From the NCBI RefSeq assembly GCF_000236585.1, contig NC_017278.1, positions 1,612,001 to 1,676,000 of the forward strand: a stretch of 64,000 nt of DNA, written 5' to 3'. Made by a program: the position numbers and the translations under genes. Position 1 is the first letter of the stretch; every line of letters starts with the position of its first letter. The DNA comes from Thermus sp. CCB_US3_UF1. Lineage in GTDB: Bacteria > Deinococcota > Deinococci > Deinococcales > Thermaceae. A model generated the notes under the pieces. The model was given only the letters and a program-made list of their open reading frames with translations, had not been told where the DNA came from and did no database searches. Positions 35,239 through 44,010 of this stretch are shown one piece after another.

Positions 35239-35643
35239 ATGGACCTGCAAAGCGTCCTCGGCCGGGAAACCCTGGACCAGACCCTGGGGGTGCGCTACCT
35301 GAAGCTCACCCCGGAGGAGGTGGTGGCCGAGCTTCCCGTGGGGCCCAAGGTGCACCAGCCCTTCGGCTTCCTCCACGGAGGGGCCACGGTGGCCTTGGCG
35401 GAAAGCGTGGCCAGCGTCGGGGGCTTCCTCAACTGCCCCCCGGGGCACGCCGCCTTTGGCCTGGAGATCAACTGCAACCACATCCGCAGGAAATCCTCCG
35501 GGACCATCCGGGCCGTGGGCCGGCCCCTCCACCGGGGCCGCACCACCCAGGTCTGGGAGGTCAAGGTCTACGACGAGGAGGAGCGCCTGGTGGCCGCAAG
35601 CCGCTGCACCCTGGCCGTGGTGCCCTTAGAACCAGCCCCGTAG
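35239..35643 (+). CDS. PaaI-type hotdog-fold acyl-CoA thioesterase
   Basis: Hydrolyses acyl-CoA or (hydroxy)phenylacetyl-CoA thioesters. Seen: 134 residues with the single hotdog fold. GVRYLKLTPEEVVAELPVGPKVHQPFGFLHGGATVALAESVAS contains the HGG motif on the central helix near 49-51. INCNHIRRKSSGTIRAVGRPLHRGRTTQVWEVKVYDEE builds the sheet, and a C-terminal CTLAVVP strand closes it. Length matches PaaI/YbgC-type tetramers; the T. thermophilus PaaI is a close size match. It is leaderless by its shared -10 box and divergent from the serine-less hydrolase. Its 3' end overlaps the dipeptidase gene by 18 bp. No phenylacetate genes are nearby, so substrate is open. Confidence 0.85.
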   Translation: MDLQSVLGRETLDQTLGVRYLKLTPEEVVAELPVGPKVHQPFGFLHGGATVALAESVASVGGFLNCPPGHAAFGLEINCNHIRRKSSGTIRAVGRPLHRGRTTQVWEVKVYDEEERLVAASRCTLAVVPLEPAP

Positions 35644-36588
35644 CCAGCGGAGCCAGTTCTCCCCCAGGAAGCCCCCTCCCCCTAGCCCCCGGAGGTCCCG
35701 GTGGCGGTCCAGGCCTAGGGGGACGGCCTCGAGGCCAAACCCCCCGTCCCAGTCCGTGCCCAAGCCCACCCCTTCCGCCCCCAGGAGGGCCTCGGCCCGC
35801 GCCTTGTGCTGGAGGAAGGCGGCCAGGGGAAGCCGGGGCATCCCCCGCCTCCAGCCGGGGTGCAAAAAGGCGTTGTAGGGCACCAGGCCCACCACCCCAC
35901 CCCGCTCCCGGAGGGCCAGAAGAAGGCCATAAGGGAGATGGCGGGGAGTGGGCACCAGGGCACGCAGGTTGGCGTGGGTGGCGCAGACGGGACCGGGGAA
36001 GGCCCTTAGGGCCTCCCAGGCCGCCGCCTCCGCCAGGTGGGAGAGGTCCAGGGCCATCTCCCAGGCGGCCATGGTCTCCAAAAGGGCCCTCCCCGCCTCG
36101 GTGAGGGGGGCCTCCTCGGCGTTGCCCCCGGCGTAGGGGTTGGCCGTGGCCCAGGTGAGGGAAAGGAGGCGCAACCCCCGCTCCCTCAGGGGCAGGAGGG
36201 CTTCCGGGGAGGCCAAGGCGTGGGCCCCTTCCAGGAGGAGGATGAGCCCGGGGACCCCGTCCTGGGGAAAGCGGGCCAGATGCCCTTCCAGGTCCTTTCC
36301 CTCCCGCAGGAGGCGGACCAGGCCCCGGGCCTCCCAGGCCTCGTAAAGGTGAAGCTGGGCCCAGACCTCCTCCTCCCAGTCCTCCCGCCCCCCCGCCCGG
36401 GGGTCGGCGAAAAGGGTGGCGAAGACCACAGCCACCCCCGCCTCCCTCAGGCTGGGCAGGCTCACCAGGGGGGTGTCGGGGTGGGGATCCTGGGCGCGAA
36501 GGGCCTCCAAGGGGAGGGTCAGGTCCCGGCCCAGGGCGCGGGCGTTATAGGCCAGGTCCAGGTGGGCGTCCACCATGACGGGCTCCAT
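35626..36588 (-). CDS. Membrane dipeptidase-like (peptidase family M19)
   Basis: Zinc dipeptidase of the amidohydrolase-like M19 family, which cleaves dipeptides including D-amino-acid or dehydropeptide forms. Seen: 320 residues. The first ligand pair HxD is in MVDAHLDLAYN near 8-10. The bridging Glu lies in ILLLEGAHALAS near 118, His in DLSHLAEAA and in CATHANLRAL, and Asp in VGLGTDWDGG near 290. All M19 ligands are present. No signal peptide is seen, so it is probably cytoplasmic. The start ATG has TAGAGT (36600-36595) six bases upstream; the box overlaps the uvrC -10 box on the other strand. Assignment is firm; substrate is not. Confidence 0.9.
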   Translation of the reverse strand: MEPVMVDAHLDLAYNARALGRDLTLPLEALRAQDPHPDTPLVSLPSLREAGVAVVFATLFADPRAGGREDWEEEVWAQLHLYEAWEARGLVRLLREGKDLEGHLARFPQDGVPGLILLLEGAHALASPEALLPLRERGLRLLSLTWATANPYAGGNAEEAPLTEAGRALLETMAAWEMALDLSHLAEAAAWEALRAFPGPVCATHANLRALVPTPRHLPYGLLLALRERGGVVGLVPYNAFLHPGWRRGMPRLPLAAFLQHKARAEALLGAEGVGLGTDWDGGFGLEAVPLGLDRHRDLRGLGGGGFLGENWLRWLRGWF

Positions 36589-36594
36589 GGGGAA

Positions 36595-36604
36595 ACTCTA
36601 CAAT
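36595..36604. promoter_or_regulatory. Overlapping divergent -10 boxes (M19 dipeptidase / uvrC)
   Basis: TAGAGT read leftward (36600-36595) lies six bases from the dipeptidase ATG. TACAAT read rightward (36599-36604) lies seven bases from GTG 36612 of uvrC. They overlap by two bases. Both genes would be leaderless and compete for one promoter patch. Confidence 0.55.
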
Positions 36605-36611
36605 GGGGGGC

Positions 36612-38390
36612 GTGCGGCCCGCCGAGCTTCCTCCCCTTCCCGAAACCCCCGGGGTCTACCTCTGGAAGCGGGGGGAGGAGGTCCTCTACGTGGGCAAGGC
36701 CAAGAACCTAAGGGCCCGGGTCCGGAGCTACTTCCACGCCGAGGGCAAGGCCCTGCGCATCGCCCAGGAGGCCACGGGGCTGGACTTCATCGCCACCCGG
36801 GACGAGGTGGAGGCCCTTCTCCTCGAGGCCAACCTCATCAAGGCCCACCGACCCCCCTACAACGTCCTCCTCAAGGACGACAAGCACTACCCCTTCCTCA
36901 AGCTTACCCAGGAGGCCTTCCCCACCCTCCTGGTGGTGCGGAGGGTGGAGGCGGACGGGGCCAAGTACTATGGCCCCTTTCCCGAGGCGGGGGCCCTAAG
37001 ACGCATCAAGACCCTCATCGACCGCCTTTTCCCCTTGCGCAAGAACTCGGGCTACCCCATGAAGCGGCGGCGCTACCCCTGCCTGAACCACAGCATGGGG
37101 CGGTGCCTGGCCCCGTGCGTGGGCCTGGCCGACCCCGAGGCCTACGGGGAGGTGGTGCGCCAGGTGGAGGCGGTCTTGGAGGGCAAGGTGGACTGGCTTT
37201 TGGGCCAGCTGGAGGAAAGGATGCGCCAAGCCGCCCGCAGGCTGGAGTTTGAGCGGGCCGCGGAGATCCGCGACCAGATGGAGGCCCTGAAGGCCTTCTT
37301 CGCCACCCACCAGCAGGCCTTTGACCCCGGGATGGGGGACCTGGACTTCCTGGGCCTGGCCCGGGCGGGAGGCCTGGCCGTGGTCCAGCTCTACCAGGTG
37401 CGGGGGGGGCGGATCCTGGGGCGGATCAGCCGGGTGGTGGAGAAGGAGGAGGCCCAGGAGGAGGAGATCCTCTGGGCCTTCCTGCGGGACCACTACCTGG
37501 AGGCCTCCCCCCTCCCCCCCCTGATCCTCCTCCCCTTCCCCCTGGAGGACCTGGAGGGCTTGGCGGAACTCCTCCGCCGCCGGGCCGGGCGGAAGGTGGA
37601 GGTACGGGTGCCCAAGAAGGGGGAAAAGCTGAGGCTTCTGGAGCTGGCGGAGCGGAACGCCCGCCTGGCCCTGGAGAGCGAGCTCAAGCTCCGGGAGCGG
37701 CGGGGGGACCACCCGGCCCTCCAGGCCCTAAAGGACCTTCTAGGGCTTCCCGTGCGCCCTTTCCGCCTCGAGGCCTACGACATAAGCCACCTCCAGGGCC
37801 AGGCCCGGGTCTTCTCCCTGGCGGTCTTTGAGGGAGGGAGGCCCAAAAAGGCCGAGTACCGCCGCATGCGCCTCAGGGCGGGCAACGACGACTACCAGGC
37901 CATGGAGGAAGGGGTGTTCCGCCGCTTCACGGGAAGCCTCAAGGAAATGCCCCTCCCCGACCTCCTCCTCATCGACGGGGGCTTGGGCCAGGTGCGGGCA
38001 GCGGAAAGGGCCCTGGCGCGGGCGGGGCTGCGGCTACCCCTGGTGGGCCTGGCCAAGCGGGAGGAGGTGCTCATCACCCCGGAGGGGCGGGAGATCCGCC
38101 TCCCCCTCACCCACCCCGCCCTGAGGCTCCTCATCCACCTGCGGGACGAGGCCCACCAAAACGGCCTCCGCCAGCACCAAAAGGACCGGAGCCGGGAGCT
38201 TTTCAAGGTCCTGGAGGGCATCCCCGGCATCGGGGCGGCCCGGCGGCGGATGCTTTTGGAGCGCTACGGGGGGCTTGGGGCCCTCAAGGAAGCCCCCCTG
38301 GAGGAGCTGGCCCGCCTGCCGGGGATGACCCGGAAGGCGGCTGAGGCCCTCAAGGCGGCCCTTTCCCAGTCCGGAGGTCCCACCGGGTGA
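36612..38390 (+). CDS. uvrC: UvrABC excinuclease subunit C
   Basis: Makes both incisions around bulky DNA lesions in nucleotide-excision repair. Seen: 592 residues. The N-terminal GIY-YIG nuclease is in GVYLWKRGEEVLYVGKAKNLRARVRSYF near 14-41 (3' incision). RYPCLNHSMGRCLAPCVG carries a cysteine cluster. A UVR motif (LEFERAAEIRDQMEAL) lies near 210, and an RNase H-like endonuclease contains DISHLQGQARV and LLIDGGLGQV (5' incision). The C-terminal helix-hairpin-helix is in GIPGIGAARRRMLLERYGGL. I chose GTG 36612 because TACAAT lies seven bases upstream; the ATG at 36603 overlaps that box. Firm. Confidence 0.96.
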   Translation: MRPAELPPLPETPGVYLWKRGEEVLYVGKAKNLRARVRSYFHAEGKALRIAQEATGLDFIATRDEVEALLLEANLIKAHRPPYNVLLKDDKHYPFLKLTQEAFPTLLVVRRVEADGAKYYGPFPEAGALRRIKTLIDRLFPLRKNSGYPMKRRRYPCLNHSMGRCLAPCVGLADPEAYGEVVRQVEAVLEGKVDWLLGQLEERMRQAARRLEFERAAEIRDQMEALKAFFATHQQAFDPGMGDLDFLGLARAGGLAVVQLYQVRGGRILGRISRVVEKEEAQEEEILWAFLRDHYLEASPLPPLILLPFPLEDLEGLAELLRRRAGRKVEVRVPKKGEKLRLLELAERNARLALESELKLRERRGDHPALQALKDLLGLPVRPFRLEAYDISHLQGQARVFSLAVFEGGRPKKAEYRRMRLRAGNDDYQAMEEGVFRRFTGSLKEMPLPDLLLIDGGLGQVRAAERALARAGLRLPLVGLAKREEVLITPEGREIRLPLTHPALRLLIHLRDEAHQNGLRQHQKDRSRELFKVLEGIPGIGAARRRMLLERYGGLGALKEAPLEELARLPGMTRKAAEALKAALSQSGGPTG

Positions 38391-38459
38391 GGCCCGGCAA
38401 GGGCCTAGACCCTTCCAGGCCTCCGGTAGATCCCCCAGAACCCCACCGCCCCGCCGGGG

Positions 38460-38465
38460 TATGAT
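38460..38465 (+). promoter_or_regulatory. -10 box of argS, leaderless arrangement
   Basis: TATGAT ends nine bases before the argS ATG at 38475, the same box and spacing as lon. No Shine-Dalgarno sequence lies between. Confidence 0.55.
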
Positions 38466-38474
38466 GACCCCCTG

Positions 38475-40262
38475 ATGGTGCGCCGCGCCCTGGAAGAGGC
38501 TATCCACCACGCCCTAAAGGAGATGGGCCTGGACCTAAGGCCCCGGGTGGCCAAGGCCCCCAAGGACAAGCCCGGGGACTACGGGGTTCCCCTTTTCGCC
38601 CTGGCCAAGGAGCTTAAACGCCCCCCCCAGGCCCTGGCCCTGGAGCTCAAAGACCGCCTGGACCTGCCCCCCTTCGTGGAGGAGGCCATCCCCGTGGGGG
38701 GGTACCTGAACTTCCGGATCCGCACGGAGGACCTGCTCCGGGAGGCCCTGCGCCCCAAAGCCCCCCTGCCCAAGCGGGAGGGTCTGGTGCTCATCGAGCA
38801 CACCTCGGTGAACCCCAACAAGGAGCTCCACGTGGGCCACCTCAGGAACATCGCCCTGGGGGATGCCCTGGCCCGCATCCTGGCCTACGCCGGGCGGGAG
38901 GTCCTGGTCCTCAACTACATTGACGATACGGGCCGCCAGGCGGCGGAAACCCTCTTTGCCCTGAGGCACTACCGCCTGGCCTGGGACGGAAAGGAGAAGT
39001 ACGACCACTTCGCGGGCCGGGCCTACGTGCGCTTGCACCAGGACCCGGAGTACGAGGCCCTCCAGGAAGGCATCGCCGAGGTCCTCCACGCCCTGGAGCG
39101 GGGGGAGTTGCGGGAGGAGGTGAACCGCATCCTCCTGGCCCAGATGGAGACCATGCGGGCCCTGAACGCCCACTACGACCTCCTGGTCTGGGAGTCGGAC
39201 ATCGTGCGGGCAGGGCTTTTGGGCAAGGCCCTGGAAATCCTGGAGAAGAGCCCCCACGTCTTCCGCCCCTCCGAGGGCAAGTACGCGGGGGCCCTGGTGA
39301 TGGACGCCAGCCCCTTTATCCCGGGCCTCGAGGACCCCTACTTCGTCCTGGTCCGCTCCGGGGGCGCGGCCACCTACTACGCCAAGGACATCGCCTTTCA
39401 GTTCTGGAAGATGGGCCTTCTGGAGGGGCTACGCTTCCGTCCCTACGAAAACCCCCACTACCCCGGCCTGCGCACCAGCGCCCCCGAGGGGGAGGCCTAT
39501 ACCCCCAGGGCGCGGGAGACCATCAACGTCATCGACGTCCGCCAGAGCCACCCCCAGGCCCTGGTGCGGGCTGCCTTGGCCCTGGCGGGCCACCCCGAGC
39601 TGGCCCAGGGGGCCTTCCACCTGGCCTACGAAACCGTGCTCTTGGAAGGCCGGCAGATGTCGGGGCGCAAGGGCTTGGCGGTGAGCGTGGACGAGGTGCT
39701 GGAGGAGGCGAGCAAGCGGGCCCTTTCCATCGTCCAGGAGAAAAACCCCGCCCACCCCGCCAAGGAGGAGGCAGCCCGGATGGTGGCCCTGGGGGCCATC
39801 CGCTTCGCCATGGTGAAGACCGAGCCCAAAAAGCAGATCGACTTCCGCTACAGCGAGGCCCTTTCCTTTGAGGGGGACACCGGCCCCTACGTCCAGTACG
39901 CCCACGCCCGGGCCCACAGCATCCTGCGCAAGGCCGGAAGCCTAGGGGAAGGAGCCCCTTTGGACCTTGCCCAGGCCACCCCCTACGAGCGGGACCTGGC
40001 CCTCGCCCTCCTGGACTTTGAAGAGGCCGTCCTGGAAGCCGCCGAGGAGAAAACGCCCCACGTCCTGGCCCAGTACCTCTTGGACCTGGCCGCCGCCTGG
40101 AACGCCTACTACAACGCCAAGGAAGGGGGGCAGGCCGCCACCCCGGTCCTCACCGCCCCTAAGGGCCTCCGCGAGCTCCGCCTGGGCCTGGTGGGGAGCG
40201 TGCAGACCACGTTGCAGACGGGGCTTTCCCTCCTGGGCATCCCCGCCCCTGAGGTAATGTAA
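38475..40262 (+). CDS. argS: Arginyl-tRNA synthetase
   Basis: Charges tRNA-Arg with arginine (class I). Seen: 595 residues. An N-terminal Add-1 domain (residues about 1-95) reads the tRNA elbow. The HIGH-type motif is HVGH in ELHVGHLRNIALGDALAR, preceded by HTSVNPNKEL. YIDDTGRQAAETLFAL follows. The KMSKS-type motif is MSGRKG in GRQMSGRKGLAVSVDE, as in other ArgRS that lack a perfect KMSKS. The helical anticodon-binding domain with YVQYAHARAHSIL ends the protein. The stop TAA is part of a TAATGT box for the next gene. Firm. Confidence 0.97.
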   Translation: MVRRALEEAIHHALKEMGLDLRPRVAKAPKDKPGDYGVPLFALAKELKRPPQALALELKDRLDLPPFVEEAIPVGGYLNFRIRTEDLLREALRPKAPLPKREGLVLIEHTSVNPNKELHVGHLRNIALGDALARILAYAGREVLVLNYIDDTGRQAAETLFALRHYRLAWDGKEKYDHFAGRAYVRLHQDPEYEALQEGIAEVLHALERGELREEVNRILLAQMETMRALNAHYDLLVWESDIVRAGLLGKALEILEKSPHVFRPSEGKYAGALVMDASPFIPGLEDPYFVLVRSGGAATYYAKDIAFQFWKMGLLEGLRFRPYENPHYPGLRTSAPEGEAYTPRARETINVIDVRQSHPQALVRAALALAGHPELAQGAFHLAYETVLLEGRQMSGRKGLAVSVDEVLEEASKRALSIVQEKNPAHPAKEEAARMVALGAIRFAMVKTEPKKQIDFRYSEALSFEGDTGPYVQYAHARAHSILRKAGSLGEGAPLDLAQATPYERDLALALLDFEEAVLEAAEEKTPHVLAQYLLDLAAAWNAYYNAKEGGQAATPVLTAPKGLRELRLGLVGSVQTTLQTGLSLLGIPAPEVM

Positions 40263-40266
40263 GGCC

Positions 40267-41310
40267 ATGCGCCTCCTCTTCCTGGCCCTCTTCCTCCTCT
40301 TCGCCCTGGGGCAGCGCCTGGTCTCCCCCGAGGAGGTGGCCCGGAGCCAGGTGATCCAAAAGGCCCTGCCCGCGGTGGTGCGGGTCCAGGGCTCGCCCAC
40401 CACCCCGGGGGGGGAACAGGTGGTGGGCACGGGGTTTTTCGTGAGCCCCTTCCGGGTGGTGACCAACTACCACGTGGTCCAGGACCTCGCCGACCTCACC
40501 GTGCGCCTCTCCGATGGGCGCACCTTCCCCGCCGAACCCTTCGCCGTGGACCCGGGGATCGATCTGGCCCTCCTCACCGTGCGGGGGGTCCAGGCCCCGG
40601 GGGTTCTCGGCTTCAGCAAGGTCCCCACGGCCAGCCTGCCCTTGGGGATGGGGGTGGTGCTGGTGGGCTTCCCCTACGGCCAAGGCCCCCTGGCCTCCTA
40701 CGGCATCCTGGCCGGGGTGGGCCCCCTCGAGGTCCCCACCCCCGACCCCAGCGTGGGGGCCGAGGTGGGGGAGTACCTCTTCACCGATGCCCCCCTCACG
40801 GTGGGCAACTCGGGCAGCCCCCTCCTGAACCTGCAGGGGGAGGTGATCGGGGTGGTGGCCGACGTGGTGGGGGGCCCCTCCGGGGTGGGGGGGATTGGCG
40901 TGGCCATCCCCGCGGAGCTGGTGGCGCAAAGCGTCCAGGACCTGGAGCGCTTCGGCATCCCCCAGAGGGGGTGGCTGGGGGCCAGCCTGGTAAGCCTGGA
41001 CGAGCTCCCCCCGGTCCTCCTGCGGGCGGTGGGCCTCACCACCACCCAAGGGGCCATGGTGGACCGGGTGGAGCCCGGGGGGCCGGCGGCCCGGGCGGGG
41101 CTGAGGGGGGCGCAAAGGGATGCCCAGGGGAGGCTGCTGGCCCTAGGGGACGTGATCCTGGCCATAAACGGCAAGGCGGTGAAGGACAAGGCCGAGGTGG
41201 TGCGGCTCATCGCCCGCTACCGCCCCGGGGACCGGGTCCGGCTCACCCTCTGGCGGGAGGGGAGGCGGCTGGAGGCCACCCTGACCCTGGTGGCCCGGCC
41301 CCGCCGGTAG
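40267..41310 (+). CDS. HtrA/DegP-like secreted serine protease with one PDZ domain
   Basis: Envelope protease for damaged extracytoplasmic proteins. Seen: 347 residues. A signal peptide (MRLLFLALFLLFALGQ) is followed by the trypsin-like domain with catalytic His in NYHVVQDLADLTV, Asp in VDPGIDLALLTV and Ser in TVGNSGSPLLNLQG. A PDZ domain follows from about 235 (RGWLGASLVSLDEL, GAMVDRVEPGGPAARAGL, GDVILAINGKAVKDKAEV). One PDZ rather than two resembles DegS/HtrA of Gram-positives; a free periplasmic enzyme is likely because the signal could be cleaved. TAATGT (40255-40260), containing the argS stop, lies six bases before the ATG. Firm as to family. Confidence 0.92.
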   Translation: MRLLFLALFLLFALGQRLVSPEEVARSQVIQKALPAVVRVQGSPTTPGGEQVVGTGFFVSPFRVVTNYHVVQDLADLTVRLSDGRTFPAEPFAVDPGIDLALLTVRGVQAPGVLGFSKVPTASLPLGMGVVLVGFPYGQGPLASYGILAGVGPLEVPTPDPSVGAEVGEYLFTDAPLTVGNSGSPLLNLQGEVIGVVADVVGGPSGVGGIGVAIPAELVAQSVQDLERFGIPQRGWLGASLVSLDELPPVLLRAVGLTTTQGAMVDRVEPGGPAARAGLRGAQRDAQGRLLALGDVILAINGKAVKDKAEVVRLIARYRPGDRVRLTLWREGRRLEATLTLVARPRR

Positions 41311-41357
41311 GGGGTTTGGGGTTGCGGGAAAGGGGGGGCGCCGGTAAGGATATGGGG

Positions 41358-41957
41358 GTGTACATCGCCATTGAAGGCCCCATCGGCGCGGGCAAGACCA
41401 CCCTGGCCAGGCTCCTCGCCCAACGCCTAGGGGCCGAGCCCCTCTTGGAGGTGGTGGAGGAAAACCCCTTCCTCCCCCTTTTCTACCAGGACCGGAAGCG
41501 CTACGCCTTCAAGGCCCAGGTCTTCTTCCTCCTCTCCCGCTACCGCCAGCTTTCCCGCCTGCGGGAACGGCCCCTCTTCGGGGGGGTGGTGGCGGACTAC
41601 CTCTTTGACAAGGACGCCATCTTCGCCAGCCTCAACCTGGAAGGCCCAGAGTGGGACCTCTACCTGGAGCTTTACCGGGAGCTTTCCCTCAAGCTCCCCC
41701 CGCCCGACCTCACCGTCTACCTGAAGGCCCCCGTGCCTGTGCTTCTGGAGCGCATCCGCAAACGGGGGCGGCCCTTTGAGGAGGGGATGGACCCAGGGTA
41801 CCTGGAAGCCCTATCCGAGGCCTATGAGCGCCACTTCGCCCGCTACCCCCACCCCCTTCTGGTCCTCCCCACCGAGGCCCTGGACTACAGCGTGGCGGGG
41901 CCGGACCAGGAAGAGGTGGTGGCGCGGGTGAAGGCCCACCTTTCCCTGGGCGTCTAG
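41358..41957 (+). CDS. Deoxynucleoside kinase, deoxyguanosine-kinase type
   Basis: Salvages deoxynucleosides by 5'-phosphorylation with ATP. Seen: 199 residues. The P-loop is in MYIAIEGPIGAGKTTLARLL near 7-14. EENPFLPLFYQDRKRYAFKAQVFFL matches the substrate-binding Glu/Phe helix. VADYLFDKDAIFA replaces the DRS motif and matches Bacillus Dgk (ADY...), suggesting deoxyguanosine preference. IRKRGRPFEEGM forms the LID arginines. GTG 41358 is chosen by analogy with the next gene, which begins MYLAI; ATG 41352 is possible. AAGGAT lies six bases before the GTG. Together with the next gene it forms a dGK/dAK pair like that of Bacillus. Specificity is inferred. Confidence 0.85.
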   Translation: MYIAIEGPIGAGKTTLARLLAQRLGAEPLLEVVEENPFLPLFYQDRKRYAFKAQVFFLLSRYRQLSRLRERPLFGGVVADYLFDKDAIFASLNLEGPEWDLYLELYRELSLKLPPPDLTVYLKAPVPVLLERIRKRGRPFEEGMDPGYLEALSEAYERHFARYPHPLLVLPTEALDYSVAGPDQEEVVARVKAHLSLGV

Positions 41958-41959
41958 CC

Positions 41960-42564
<605 letters not shown>

Positions 42565-42568
<4 letters not shown>

Positions 42569-44010
42569 CCCTAGAGGAACTCTTCGCCCCCTTTGGCCTC
42601 CCGGCCCCCCCGCTGGAGGTGCGGGGGCTGGCCCTGGACTCGAGGCGGGTGGAGCCCGGCTTCGTCTTCGTGGCCGCCCCCGGGGTCCCCCTTCCCCACC
42701 GCAAGCCCCTGGACGGGCACGATTTCATCCCCGAGGCCCTGGCCCGGGGGGCCATCGCCGTGGTGGGGGAAAGGGACCTCACCCTCCCCGTCCCCTACCT
42801 GAGGGTGGCGGATAGCCGCCTGGCCCTGGCCCAGCTGGCCCGGCGGTTTTACGGGGAACCCGACCGGAGGCTAGCCCTCCTGGGGGTTACGGCCTCCAAG
42901 GGGAAGAGCACCACGGCGAGCCTCCTCCACCACCTCCTGCAAGGGGCCGGGGTGGGTACGGCCCTCCTCTCCACCGTGGGCCTGCGGCTGGGGGAGGAAG
43001 CCCGCCCGCCCGTGGGCCACTTCACCACCCCCGAGGCCCCCGAGGTCTACGGCTTCCTGCGGGAGGCCGCGGATCGGGGACTTTCCGCGGCGGTCTTGGA
43101 GGTTTCCAGCCATGCCCTGGCCCTGAAGCGGGTGGAGGGTCTGGGCTACCGCATCGGGGTCTTCGTGAGCTTCTACCCCGACGACCACCTGGACCTGCAC
43201 GGCACCCCTGAGGCCTACTTTGCCGCCAAGGCCCTCCTGGTGGCCCGGGCGGAGGTGGCCGTGCTGCACACAGGGCTACCCCACCTAGAAGGGCTGCGGT
43301 CCCGGCCCCATCTCCTGGTGGGGCCCGGGGGGGAGGTATGGGCCCAAGGGGTGCGGGAGGAGGAGGGGGGGGTGGGGTTCCGGCTCCACACCCCCTGGGG
43401 CCAGGGGGAGGTCTTCCTGCCCCTCCTCGGGACCTACAACGTGGACAACGCCCTGGCCGCCGCCGCCGCCGCCCTCCTCTACGGGGTTCCCCTGGAGGGG
43501 GTTCTCCAGGGCCTGGCCACCTTCCCCGGGGTTCCGGGGAGGATGGAGGTGGTACAAGGGCAACCTTTCCGCGTGGTCATTGACTTCGCCCACACCGGGA
43601 AGAGCCTCGAGGCCGCCCTTTCCACCCTGCGCCGCACCACCCGGGGCCGCCTCCTCCTGGTGGTGGGGGCGGCGGGGGAGCGGGACCCAAGGCGGCGGGA
43701 GGACATTGGCCGGGTGGCGGCCCGCCTGGCCGACCTCACCTTCTTCACCGAGGAGGACCACCGCGGGGAGCCCTTGGAGGCCATCCTGCAGGCCCTGGCC
43801 CAGGCCGCGGAACGGGAAGGCGGGCGCTACGCCCTGGTCCCCGACCGCCGGGAGGCCATCTTCCGGGCCCTGCGGGAAGCCCGCCCCGGGGACACCGTCC
43901 TCCTGGCGGGCAAGGGGCACGAACGCACCCTGGAACGGGGCGGGGAAGCCCTCCCCTGGGACGAGAAGGCCGTGGCCCAGGAAGCCCTAGCCTCCTTGGG
44001 CCTCGGCTAG
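42565..44010 (+). CDS. murE: MurE-family UDP-N-acetylmuramyl-tripeptide synthetase with divergent motifs
   Basis: Adds the third amino acid of the peptidoglycan stem to UDP-MurNAc-Ala-Glu; in Thermus this residue is L-ornithine. Seen: 481 residues in three Mur-ligase domains. LALDSRRVEPGFVFVA matches the UDP-binding opening. The ATP loop is GVTASKGKSTTASLL near 109-123 instead of the usual G-T-N-G-K-T-T. HFTTPEAPEV and LEVSSHALALKRVEGLGY are conserved. VVIDFAHTGKSLEAALSTL replaces the usual Y/F-A-H-T-P-D. The KGHE motif (LLAGKGHERTL) is intact. The diaminopimelate-type DNPR motif is absent (EEDHRGEPLEAI). It may be the ornithine-adding MurE or a MurE-like paralog. Its last 24 bp overlap trmFO antisense. 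Confidence 0.82.

Noticed and set aside
40971-41351. N-terminal extension of the first deoxynucleoside kinase (frame open from 40971)
   Set aside because: It lies inside the protease gene in another frame and reads as low-complexity Gly/Pro/Arg text. The kinase begins at its P-loop strand, as in its paralog.
43987-44010. Frameshift joining murE and trmFO ends
   Set aside because: The 24-bp overlap is between opposite strands and both proteins end normally, so it is a convergent overlap and not an error.
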